Assembly: GCA_964530165.1 (NCBI GenBank)
Contig: CAZGYE010000134.1
Location: 1 to 14,035 of the forward strand
Length of the DNA stretch: 14,035 nt
Reading direction: 5' to 3'
From: CAZGYE01 sp964530165
GTDB lineage: Bacteria; Planctomycetota; Planctomycetia; Planctomycetales; Planctomycetaceae
The first letter of the stretch is position 1; each line of letters opens with the position of its first letter. The notes beneath the pieces were generated by a model. It did no database searches. It had not been told where the DNA came from and worked only from the letters and a program-made list of their open reading frames with translations. A program made the translations under genes and the position numbers. Positions 7,374 through 14,035 of this stretch are shown here, piece by piece.

Positions 7374-8819
7374 ATGTCAGATTCACACAACCGCTTCCAT
7401 CCTGCGTTTCGCGGCTTCCGGTACGCGCTCATCGCCGCGTCGGCCGTGATGCTCCTTCAACCACGCTCCGCAGAGGCACAGTTTGCCGTCGGCGGCGTGT
7501 ACATCGACGCACAGGGCGTGCTCAAGGAGACGCTTTCGCTCTCCGCGGACGAACGGCTGAAGCTGCTGCGAGCCGAGTCGGCCGATCCGCCCGCCGCCAG
7601 CGATTTGGCCGCCGGCAGTGAACTACGGAAGGTCTCGCTCGGGCGGCTCGAACAAACCGTCCGAACACTGCATGAGCGACAGCAGCCGCTTCCCGCCGAG
7701 GTGCGCTACCTGGCCGGTCTGTCTGCCGTGAAGTACATCTTCTTCTACCCGGAAGCCGGAGACGTCGTCCTGGCCGGACCGGCCGCGGGCTGGAAACAGT
7801 TGCCCAGCGGCGAGGTGGTTGGCGTCGAATCTCTTCGGCCCGTGCTGCACCTTGACGACCTGATCGTCGGGCTGCGTTACGCATTTCGGAAAGGGGGAGC
7901 TGCCCCGTTCATCGGCTGCTCGATCGATCCGACGCCCGAGGGCTTGAGAGCGTTCAACGCCTACTTGAAGACGCTCGGCGGCCGCATGGACCGCTCGCGA
8001 GGCAGGCAGATCCTGACCGGCATGGAACAGGCGATGGGGCCGCAGACGATCCGGCTGTTCGGCGTCCCGCCCTCCAGCCGGTTCGCCATGAAGATGGTCG
8101 CCGCTGATTACCGTCTGAAGCGGATCGCGCTGGCCCACGATCCGTCGCCGGTGCGCGGCGTCACCAACTACCTCGACCTGGCTGCCAAGCGGTTCCGCAG
8201 CGGGCCGCAGCCACAGCGCCGCTGGTGGTTCCTCGCCGAATATGATGCCATCCTGCACACGGCCGACGGCCTCGGCTTCGAACTGGCCGGGCAGGGCGTG
8301 AAAGTGACCACCGCCCCCACGTCAACCACCAAAGCCGAAGAGCCGACGAAGAGCAAACCCTCCAAGGCCGCCGCTGCGGCCCGGCAGTTTGCCGCGTCGT
8401 TCACCAAACATTTCCCGGCCATCGCCGCCTGCGTTCCCATTTTCGCCGAGCTGCAGAACCTGATCTCACTGGCCGTCGCCTCCGAGCTGATTGTTCAAAA
8501 GACCGGCGGGCGAACAACCGAAGTCGCAGCACTCGACCCGGGAGGCGACAAAACGCCCTCTTGGTTCCCGACACATTTCCTTGACGCCAAAGCCTGCAGC
8601 ATTCAGCAGGCCTCGGTTCCGAGACAGGTGCCGTCGATCGCCAACTATCGCCTAGCCCGCGGCCGGCACTGGCTGATCTCCGTCAGTGGCGGCGTCGAGA
8701 TCAACCCGGCCACACTGGCCGGTCCCCAATTTCGCCGCGAAACACGAGACCGCACCCTGGCCGAAACCCGCCAAAAAAGCCAATCCCCCAAAAACTCCAA
8801 CCGCTGGTGGTGGGATTGA
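7374..8819 (+). CDS. Secreted DUF1598-family protein
   Basis: A 481-aa exported protein of unknown function. Residues 1-35 are a signal peptide with a basic start, hydrophobic core and cleavage after AEA. The mature part starts FAVGGVYIDAQGVL, a motif I associate with DUF1598 proteins of Planctomycetes; later come GCSIDPTPEGL (about 182-192), a conserved RRWWFLAEYDAI near 283-294 and GFELAGQGVKV. A low-complexity Lys/Ala/Thr linker follows at about 315-340, and the C-terminus ends in polar residues and RWWWD. No catalytic motif is visible. The start is secure: AGGAGG lies 7 nt before the ATG. No partner is close by; a transposase remnant lies upstream and a palindromic repeat downstream. Likely periplasmic or cell-surface in a lineage-specific role. 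Family assignment is from memory of its motifs. Confidence 0.85.
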   Translation: MSDSHNRFHPAFRGFRYALIAASAVMLLQPRSAEAQFAVGGVYIDAQGVLKETLSLSADERLKLLRAESADPPAASDLAAGSELRKVSLGRLEQTVRTLHERQQPLPAEVRYLAGLSAVKYIFFYPEAGDVVLAGPAAGWKQLPSGEVVGVESLRPVLHLDDLIVGLRYAFRKGGAAPFIGCSIDPTPEGLRAFNAYLKTLGGRMDRSRGRQILTGMEQAMGPQTIRLFGVPPSSRFAMKMVAADYRLKRIALAHDPSPVRGVTNYLDLAAKRFRSGPQPQRRWWFLAEYDAILHTADGLGFELAGQGVKVTTAPTSTTKAEEPTKSKPSKAAAAARQFAASFTKHFPAIAACVPIFAELQNLISLAVASELIVQKTGGRTTEVAALDPGGDKTPSWFPTHFLDAKACSIQQASVPRQVPSIANYRLARGRHWLISVSGGVEINPATLAGPQFRRETRDRTLAETRQKSQSPKNSNRWWWD

Positions 8820-8856
8820 TTCGTCTCATAGATCGTATTCGGGTTATTCAGACTCG

Positions 8857-8904
8857 TTTAGCCGCCCCGCTTGCGGGGCGCGCCGGGCAAGCCCGCCGGC
8901 TAAA
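8857..8904. repeat. Cloverleaf-like palindromic repeat (possible bidirectional terminator)
   Basis: An outer stem TTTAGCCG (8857-8864) pairs with CGGCTAAA (8897-8904). Inside are two hairpins: CGCCCCGC-TT-GCGGGGCG (8863-8880) and CGGGC-AA-GCCCG (8884-8895). It starts 37 bp after the DUF1598 stop, and the lipoprotein gene ends at 8990 from the other side, so it could terminate both. Similar TTTAGCCGGCGGGC palindromes are frequent between planctomycete genes. The structure is read directly; terminator role is inference. Confidence 0.75.
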
Positions 8905-8989
8905 TCATCTTCAAAACCCCGTCACAGAATTCTCTGAAACACAATGATTTTCATCGGTACATCCCCAGCGACGCGGTTGTGTATGACGA

Positions 8990-9535
8990 TCATTCTTCGA
9001 GCGCGATATCACGTGAAGTCCGCGCATCGCACACCTGGCGGCCGCGAATGACTAACATAGGGCTTTCGGACAGTTCTTCTTGTGTGTGCCGCAATGAGAC
9101 CGGCGCCAATAACGGCGTGTACTCCGAGTGAAACACTTGGGTGGAGGGCCCTTGCCAGCCGATCGTGCGAGAGCCGTCATGCTCGACGAGTTGGTTGTGA
9201 ATGGTCCAGCGGAAATCGGTCAATCGAAGTTCATCGTTACCGAGAAGTCGGACACCGCTCCAGGCGATTTCCACGAGCACCCCGTCCGTCTCCGAGAGCA
9301 CGCCGCCGGGACCACCGGTGGAATGGATGGGCAAGACGTTCGATGCAAGAACGCGGAATTCGCCGTCGTTGATCTCATCTCCGGCCTGGTATGGTTTTGA
9401 GCGGACTGCGATTTGAAGCTCCAGCGAGCGGTCGATGTTCGTTGCGGGCTTTGGAGTGGCGATCGACTTGCCGCCGCAACCAACCAGGAGTGAAACAACA
9501 GCTATTCCCAGGGCGCTTGAAAGCAACCGCGTCAT
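8990..9535 (-). CDS. Putative lipoprotein of unknown function
   Basis: A 181-aa protein. ATG 9535 is chosen over the open frame back to 9604 because it gives a textbook lipoprotein signal (MTRLLSSALGIAVVSLLVGC, lipobox LVGC with Cys20) and has GGAG 9 nt upstream. After lipidation the mature protein would be anchored to a membrane. The rest is polar with alternating strand-like segments (LELQIAVRSKPYQAGDEI, DGVLVEIAWSGVRLL, TDFRWTIHNQL, SPMLVIRGRQV), suggesting a beta-sandwich domain. No family recognised. It lies downstream of the aspartokinase gene on the same strand, 175 bp away; no promoter or terminator was identified in that interval. Confidence 0.75.
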   Translation of the reverse strand: MTRLLSSALGIAVVSLLVGCGGKSIATPKPATNIDRSLELQIAVRSKPYQAGDEINDGEFRVLASNVLPIHSTGGPGGVLSETDGVLVEIAWSGVRLLGNDELRLTDFRWTIHNQLVEHDGSRTIGWQGPSTQVFHSEYTPLLAPVSLRHTQEELSESPMLVIRGRQVCDARTSRDIALEE

Positions 9536-9710
9536 TGGGTCGGTCTCCGCTTGAGTTGCGTCAACAGTGATTAGACAGAAACTGTTCCGCCTATTCTCCG
9601 CCAAGCATTTGTGCCCGTCAACTACAACTCGCTGCAGGCGCGCAATGGTGGATCTCGATATCAGGGGATTGACGGGGACAGGCCCGCTCCTCGGGGTTGA
9701 AAGCTGCTCT

Positions 9711-11498
9711 CTACAGTTGAAACGTCTCGACCAGGCAGGCGAGCGCCTGTTGGCCTTGCTCGGGGGCGATGACGACGCTGATGCGGATTTCGCTGGTGTT
9801 GACCAGTTGGATGTTAATTCCCGCCTCGGCCAGGGCGCGAAACATTTTCTCGCCGACGTCGGTGTGGCTGCGCAGTCCGATGCCCATCACCGAGAGCTTG
9901 GCAAGCTCGCGCTCGAAACTCAGCTCGGCGCCTTCCCACTGTTCCAGCACTTCGCGGGCGAGCAGCAAGCAACGGTCCAGTTCAATCCTCGGGACGGTAA
10001 ACGACAGATGGGCGTTGCCGCTGAGGCTGACGTTCTGCACGATCATGTCGACCATGCTGCCCCCCTGGGCCACCGACGAAAAGACGTGGGCCGCCACGCC
10101 CGGAACATCGGGCAGATTCCCGATGGTGACCCGTGACTGCTGGTCGTCGAGCTGTGCTTCGCTGACGACGATGTCTTCCATCGCCGAGAGCCGGGCCACC
10201 ACGTCTCGCTCCAGTTCGTCGCGAGACGTTTCGGAGTCGTCTGCAGCGGATTGCCGCAGCCATCCGACCGAAGGCGGCGTTGCGTTTTCTTCGTGCAGCG
10301 CGAATCCATCGTGAACCGCGCGCACGGCCGCATCGCACTGGTCCCGGTCGACGAGCACTGAGATCTTGATTTCGCTGGTGGTGACCATGCCGATGTTGAC
10401 GCCGGCCCTGGCCAGCGATTTGAACATCTGCCCCGCCACGCCGGTATGCGTCCGCATGCCGCTGCCGACGGCCGAGACTTTCGAGACGTTCGTCCCGTGC
10501 AGAACCCGGCCGGAACCGAGTTTATCCACGGCCTCCCCGGCGGCGGTCAAGGTTTCGGCCAGGTCGTCCTGCGGCACGGTGAAGGAGACTTCGGCCAGGC
10601 CGGCGGAAGCGACGTCCTGCACGACCATGTCGATGGGAATCTTCCGCTCGGCCATCTTGGTGAAGATCAGGCTCATGACGCCGGGACGGTCGGGAATGTC
10701 GCACAGGCTGACCCGCGCCTCGTTGCGGACCAGTGCCACACCGGTGACGACTGGGGCCGCCTCGTCCGCCCGCGGTGCGATCAACGTTCCTTCGTCGTTG
10801 GAGTACGCCGGCCGCACACACAAGGGGACGCGGTACTTCTTGGCGAATTCGATCGACCGCGCGTGCATCACGCCGGCCCCCAGACTGGCCAACTCCAGCA
10901 TTTCGTCGTAGGAGATGCGGTCGACCTTACGGGCCGCTTTGACCGATCGCGGATCGGTGGTGAACACGCCTTCCACGTCGGTGTAAATCTCGCAGACGTC
11001 GGCCTGCAGGACCGCCGCCAGCGCAGTGGCGGTCGTATCGCTGCCGCCGCGTCCGAGGGTGGTGATGTTGAAATCGGCGTCGATCCCCTGAAACCCGGCG
11101 GCAACGACGATCTTGCCGGCTTCGAGTGCTCGACGTATTCGCCCGGTCGAAATCTGTTGAATCCGCGCCTTGGTGTGCGACGCGTCGGTGACGATGCCGA
11201 TTTGCGCGCCGGTCAAGCTGATGGCCTCCTCGCCCAATTCTTGCACGGCCATCGCCATCAATGCGACCGACTCCTGCTCGCCGGTGGAAAGGAGCATGTC
11301 CATTTCTCGCGGCAGCGGATTGTCGGTAATCTCACGGGCCAGACCGACCAGCTCGTCCGTCTTTTTGCCGCGGGCGCTCACGACCATCACCACCTGGTTT
11401 CCGGCACGTTTTGCCGCGACGGCGCGGCGGGCGGCGGCCTGAAGCTTACTGGCATCGGCAACGCTGGTTCCGCCGAACTTCTGAACGATGAGCGACAC
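9711..11498 (-). CDS. lysC: Aspartate kinase with duplicated ACT-domain pair
   Basis: Aspartokinase phosphorylates L-aspartate, the first step to lysine, threonine, methionine and diaminopimelate. The 595-aa protein has an amino-acid kinase domain (about 1-245: IVQKFGGTSV at the start, VVMVVSARGK, TTLGRGGSDTTATALA, EIYTDVEGVFTTDPR) followed by four ACT domains in two pairs joined by a linker near 403-430. The duplication is plain: GSGMRTHTGVAGQMFKSLAR with VTTSEIKISVLV in the first pair matches GIGLRSHTDVGEKMFRALAE with VNTSEIRISVVI in the second. Common bacterial enzymes have only two; four-ACT forms are known in cyanobacteria such as Synechocystis. The frame is open to 11693, but that part crosses a repeat; GTG 11498 puts the start directly before SLIVQKFGGTS, with a weak AGAAG upstream. 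ACT domains imply feedback control by end products. Confidence 0.94.
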   Translation of the reverse strand: MSLIVQKFGGTSVADASKLQAAARRAVAAKRAGNQVVMVVSARGKKTDELVGLAREITDNPLPREMDMLLSTGEQESVALMAMAVQELGEEAISLTGAQIGIVTDASHTKARIQQISTGRIRRALEAGKIVVAAGFQGIDADFNITTLGRGGSDTTATALAAVLQADVCEIYTDVEGVFTTDPRSVKAARKVDRISYDEMLELASLGAGVMHARSIEFAKKYRVPLCVRPAYSNDEGTLIAPRADEAAPVVTGVALVRNEARVSLCDIPDRPGVMSLIFTKMAERKIPIDMVVQDVASAGLAEVSFTVPQDDLAETLTAAGEAVDKLGSGRVLHGTNVSKVSAVGSGMRTHTGVAGQMFKSLARAGVNIGMVTTSEIKISVLVDRDQCDAAVRAVHDGFALHEENATPPSVGWLRQSAADDSETSRDELERDVVARLSAMEDIVVSEAQLDDQQSRVTIGNLPDVPGVAAHVFSSVAQGGSMVDMIVQNVSLSGNAHLSFTVPRIELDRCLLLAREVLEQWEGAELSFERELAKLSVMGIGLRSHTDVGEKMFRALAEAGINIQLVNTSEIRISVVIAPEQGQQALACLVETFQL

Positions 11499-11615
11499 GA
11501 CTTCTATCCACTGCCAAGGGACTCGAAACGTGATCGGACGACTGAATCGCTCACCAGAATAGCAGAGTACGTGTGCAGCGGCAAAGCGAACGAAAGAACC
11601 CGGCCGTGGGATAAG

Positions 11616-11736
11616 GACGAATGACGAAATACCCAATGACGAAAGAATGACGAGTACCCAAATGACGAATGCGCGGTCAGCAACGCCAGTCATTTGGGTA
11701 TTCGGATTTCGTCATTCTTTGGACATTCGTCATTCC
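11616..11736. repeat. AATGACGAA-type degenerate palindromic repeat
   Basis: The left half (11616-11671) contains several direct copies of AATGACGAA mixed with TACCCAAATGAC. The right half (11688-11736) holds the complement, e.g. GTCATTTGGGTA and TTTCGTCATTC. The halves form an imperfect long hairpin around a loop near 11672-11687. It lies between the starts of lysC and the end of the C26 gene. Repeats of this composition are seen in many environmental bacterial genomes. Its right edge abuts the C26 stop codon at 11741, so it could act as a terminator. Confidence 0.75.
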
Positions 11737-11740
11737 CCAG

Positions 11741-12523
11741 TTACGCGGCTTTGCTGGTCGCGGCACTTCTGTTGGTTGGCATCGGTAGAATGGCGGGTTC
11801 AGGTTCCTGGCATGCCTCGAGGAAGCTGTCGAAGGCCTGCATGTCCAGCGCCGAAGCCGTTTCGTTTTCAGGATGCCACTGTACGCCCAGGCAGTACCAC
11901 TCGTCGTCGACGGACTCGTATGCCTCGATCGTACCGTCCGGCGCCGTCGCCGAAACCCGGAACAGCTTGGCTACTTGGGCGACCGCCATGTGGTGCTGGC
12001 CGTTGATGCGGATTTCGCCCGGTCCGTAAATGTGGTCGACCCGCGTGCCCGGCACGATTTCAATAATGTGCCGCAACGTCGACTCCACCGGATCGCGGTG
12101 GTGCAGCGATCTGGAGATTTCCGCCGGGATGTGCTGGATCAACGTGCCGCCACAGACGACGTTCAATGTCTGCATGCCGCCGCCGATGGCCAGAATCGGC
12201 ATCTGCATCTCCACAGCCATCTTACAGAGCCGGCGGTCGAAATCTTCCCGCCTGGCCGGCATGGGACGCGTCGCTGGGTGCTTTTGCATTCCCAGCCGAA
12301 CGGGGTCCAAATCGAGGTTGCAGCCGGCAACGACCAACCCATCCAATTCGCGCAGCACCCGCTTGAGATCACCGTCATCAGCCAGCGGTGGGATGAGTAT
12401 CGGCACAGCTCCCGCGGCGGTCAACGAGTCATAATAGCCGGCGTTGAACCAGCTCAGCGGGATGGCCTCCTTGCGAGCAGCACGAAAGTCGCCGTTGATT
12501 CCGATAAGTGGTTTTGCGTTCAT
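11741..12523 (-). CDS. Class I glutamine amidotransferase-like protein (peptidase C26/PuuD-like) lacking the catalytic Cys
   Basis: A 260-aa protein of the gamma-glutamyl-GABA hydrolase-like family, which normally cuts gamma-glutamyl bonds with a Cys-His-Glu triad. Family features are clear: PLIGINGD at the start, FNAGYYDSLTAAGAVPILIPP (20-residue core at about 27-46), DGLVVAGCNLDLDP at 61-74, INGQHHMAV at 173-181, and GVQWHPE with His217 and Glu219. At the nucleophile elbow, where active members read GICRGMQ, this protein reads AIGGGMQ (112-118), so Gly114 replaces the Cys. The PGGxDVDP loop is also altered to AGCNLDLDP, placing a Cys at 68. Hydrolysis by the standard mechanism is therefore unlikely; a binding or changed role is possible. 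ATG 12523 has AAGGA 7 nt upstream. It follows the MFS gene by 224 bp on the same strand. Confidence 0.88.
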   Translation of the reverse strand: MNAKPLIGINGDFRAARKEAIPLSWFNAGYYDSLTAAGAVPILIPPLADDGDLKRVLRELDGLVVAGCNLDLDPVRLGMQKHPATRPMPARREDFDRRLCKMAVEMQMPILAIGGGMQTLNVVCGGTLIQHIPAEISRSLHHRDPVESTLRHIIEIVPGTRVDHIYGPGEIRINGQHHMAVAQVAKLFRVSATAPDGTIEAYESVDDEWYCLGVQWHPENETASALDMQAFDSFLEACQEPEPAILPMPTNRSAATSKAA

Positions 12524-12747
12524 TACGGATCCTTCCTTCCTTTTTGCACTTCCCTGTGCACTCGAGAACGTTGCCGGAATGTGCGAACCAAACAATGGAA
12601 ACCACCAATGATCTCAGCCACCGGCTTGTTCCTGATTCGCGCGACTGGCCGACTTTAACTATCGAACGGCCGGCTGTCCAGCAAATCGCCGATTTTGCGA
12701 TGACTTTCCCACCGACCACACCATGTTGGGGGCATGCCGAATCTCCC

Positions 12748-13965
12748 TCACGCATCAACCGGTTCAGGTTGGGGGCCGGGGAAGTCCTCCGCCGCGTCGC
12801 CTGCCGATTGGCACGACGTTTCGCTGCGGATCGCGGGCAAAAAGCACGCTCCGACCGCAGCAAGCGCCAGGCAAGGAATGAACGCGTGAAACGCTCGTTG
12901 CGGAGTTCCCGCGCCCTGGAAATAAGCCGTGATGGGCGCTTGAATCAACCCGCCCACGCCCCACGACAACCCCATGGTAATCGCCGAGGCCAGGCCGGCG
13001 CCGCGAGGGAACAGTTGCTGTGCGTAAGAAACCATGGCCGGCACCGTTCCCCACAGAATCATTCCTGTCGGGACCAACAGCGACAGCAGCATCCACCGCG
13101 GACACGACTCACGGCCCAGCGCCCACATCAACGGGATTCCCAGCAAAGGGCAGCCGATCAGAAAGGCCTTTTCGAGTCCGCTGCGAAAACGAAACGCCAT
13201 CAGAAACATGCCGACGCCGGCCGAAGTGAGAAACAACGTCTGCGTCAGACCGATCAGAAAGGTACTCTGTCCCTGCGATTTCAGCGTGAACGCCAGAACC
13301 TTATCAATCGCCAGGTTCGGCACCAAACGCAGCGAGCAAATGACAAGCAGAAATAGTGCCAGACGAGCACGACCCGCCAGCATTTGCCCGAGGCCGAGAA
13401 CCGGCTCGTTCTTGGCGAGCGCTCCGGAAAGGTCGCCGAGGCGTCCCACCCGCCGGAGCAGGAGAATCAGGAACAGAACAAGCGGGGCGAGATACACCAG
13501 ACCCTGCATGCCCACCACTCCGCTCAGCAGCGGTCCGATCCCCAATCCCAGCGAGCCGCCAAACATAAACACCGACAGGGCGCGCGTCCGCTGTTCGGGC
13601 ATCAAGCGTCCCACGGCGACCGCGGCTTCCGGATGGAACGCGCCGACGCCAATCCCCCCGAGGGTCAGAAGAACGCAGAGGACGGAAAGGCTCGGCGCCA
13701 CACCGAGCATCGTCAGAAACACCGCCGCTACCGCCGGGCCGAGCCACAACAGATACGGCGTCGCACCTCGGTCACTGAAATAGCCGAATACGACCTGGCT
13801 GACCGACGGCGGAAACGACTGCACGATCATCACCACCGACAATCCCGTCACACCCAACCCGAACCGAGTCTCCAAGTCCGGCCACAACGGTCCTATCAGC
13901 AAGGCGCACGCGTCGACCAGCGCGTGCGTCAGCGCCAGGCAAACGAGCGGTGTGTAACGCGACAT
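12748..13965 (-). CDS. MFS transporter, Fsr (fosmidomycin resistance)-like
   Basis: A 405-aa inner-membrane protein with about 12 hydrophobic segments, the usual major facilitator size. Near the N-terminus is THALVDA (13-19). The loop between helices 2 and 3 has GYFSDRGATP (61-70), a motif A variant. GVGAFHPEAA (107-115) matches the FHPE signature of Fsr-like transporters, which export fosmidomycin and possibly natural metabolites; actual substrate is unknown. The C-terminal 30 residues are polar and cytoplasmic. The ATG at 13965 is preceded only by a weak GGA-rich stretch. The gene lies 224 bp upstream of the C26 gene on the same strand, so co-transcription is possible but not shown. MFS call firm, Fsr subfamily moderately so. 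Confidence 0.9.
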   Translation of the reverse strand: MSRYTPLVCLALTHALVDACALLIGPLWPDLETRFGLGVTGLSVVMIVQSFPPSVSQVVFGYFSDRGATPYLLWLGPAVAAVFLTMLGVAPSLSVLCVLLTLGGIGVGAFHPEAAVAVGRLMPEQRTRALSVFMFGGSLGLGIGPLLSGVVGMQGLVYLAPLVLFLILLLRRVGRLGDLSGALAKNEPVLGLGQMLAGRARLALFLLVICSLRLVPNLAIDKVLAFTLKSQGQSTFLIGLTQTLFLTSAGVGMFLMAFRFRSGLEKAFLIGCPLLGIPLMWALGRESCPRWMLLSLLVPTGMILWGTVPAMVSYAQQLFPRGAGLASAITMGLSWGVGGLIQAPITAYFQGAGTPQRAFHAFIPCLALAAVGACFLPAIRSETSCQSAGDAAEDFPGPQPEPVDA

Positions 13966-14000
13966 CGCCGTCCGGTTTCCAAATGCCCGCCGAGCAACAT

Positions 14001-14034
14001 AGACTCTAGTAGTCTGTCAAAGCTGATTTGACAG
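14001..14034. repeat. Two overlapping hairpins at window edge
   Basis: AGACT-CTAGT-AGTCT (14001-14015) is one hairpin; CTGTCAAA-GCTGA-TTTGACAG (14014-14034) is a second, perfect 8-bp stem. They share two bases, so they are nearly adjacent or mutually exclusive. They lie 35 bp upstream of the MFS start. Possibilities are a terminator of a gene beyond the window, a regulatory leader, or the end of a dispersed repeat; the window stops too soon to tell. Confidence 0.55.
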
Positions 14035-14035
14035 G

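Noticed and set aside
10446..11624. 392-aa plus-strand open frame antisense to lysC
   Set aside because: It is the mirror of a well-supported aspartokinase in GC-rich DNA; its His/Asp/Arg/Gly-rich translation has no recognisable domain.
11499..11693. N-terminal extension of aspartokinase
   Set aside because: It runs across the AATGACGAA repeat and the kinase fold starts at IVQKFGGTS; GTG 11498 is the sensible start.
12681..12698. Small palindrome after the MFS gene as terminator
   Set aside because: The arms leave a one-base loop and there is no T tract, so it is not a credible terminator.
12508..13356. 282-aa plus-strand open frame over the MFS gene
   Set aside because: Arg/Gln-rich translation typical of a shadow frame; the opposite strand encodes a clear MFS transporter.

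Overview
The window looks like a piece of a GC-rich planctomycete chromosome from a draft assembly. Evidence for the lineage is a DUF1598-type secreted protein (a family I know essentially only from Planctomycetes), a secreted SGNH hydrolase with a GLHD block III, an aspartokinase with four ACT domains, a membrane-anchored MutS-like ATPase, and several dispersed palindromic repeats of the kind common between planctomycete genes. A run of exactly 100 N (5769-5868) marks an assembly gap. The assignment is inference from gene content; no rRNA or tRNA is present.

Layout. 1-224: two copies of a GC-rich hairpin in inverted orientation. 225-767 (-): small unknown protein with His and Cys motifs resembling clan CD (caspase-fold) peptidases. 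822-1520 (-): secreted SGNH hydrolase. 1521-1870: divergent intergenic region holding a 123-bp palindromic element. 1871-3688 (+): MutS-like ATPase with four predicted membrane segments. 3743-5083 (-): MgtE magnesium channel, convergent with the MutS-like gene. 5132-5159: strong terminator closing the rplM-rpsI operon (6722 to 5216, -). rpsI carries a very long acidic N-terminal extension built partly from 33-bp tandem repeats, and the assembly gap falls inside those repeats. 6723-7373: leader region plus the degraded tail of an IS1634-like transposase. 7374-8819 (+): DUF1598 secreted protein, followed by a cloverleaf-like palindrome. 8990-9535 (-): unknown lipoprotein. 9711-11498 (-): aspartokinase with duplicated ACT pair. 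11616-11736: degenerate palindromic repeat. 11741-12523 (-): peptidase C26 / PuuD-like protein lacking the catalytic cysteine. 12748-13965 (-): Fsr-like MFS transporter. 14001-14034: two overlapping hairpins at the window edge.

Most genes are single housekeeping or cell-envelope units and do not form one pathway; the only clear operon is rplM-rpsI. The points most worth following are the S9 extension with its repeat-driven gap, the C26 homologue without its nucleophile, and the possible caspase-fold protein. I see no phage, CRISPR or defence island.
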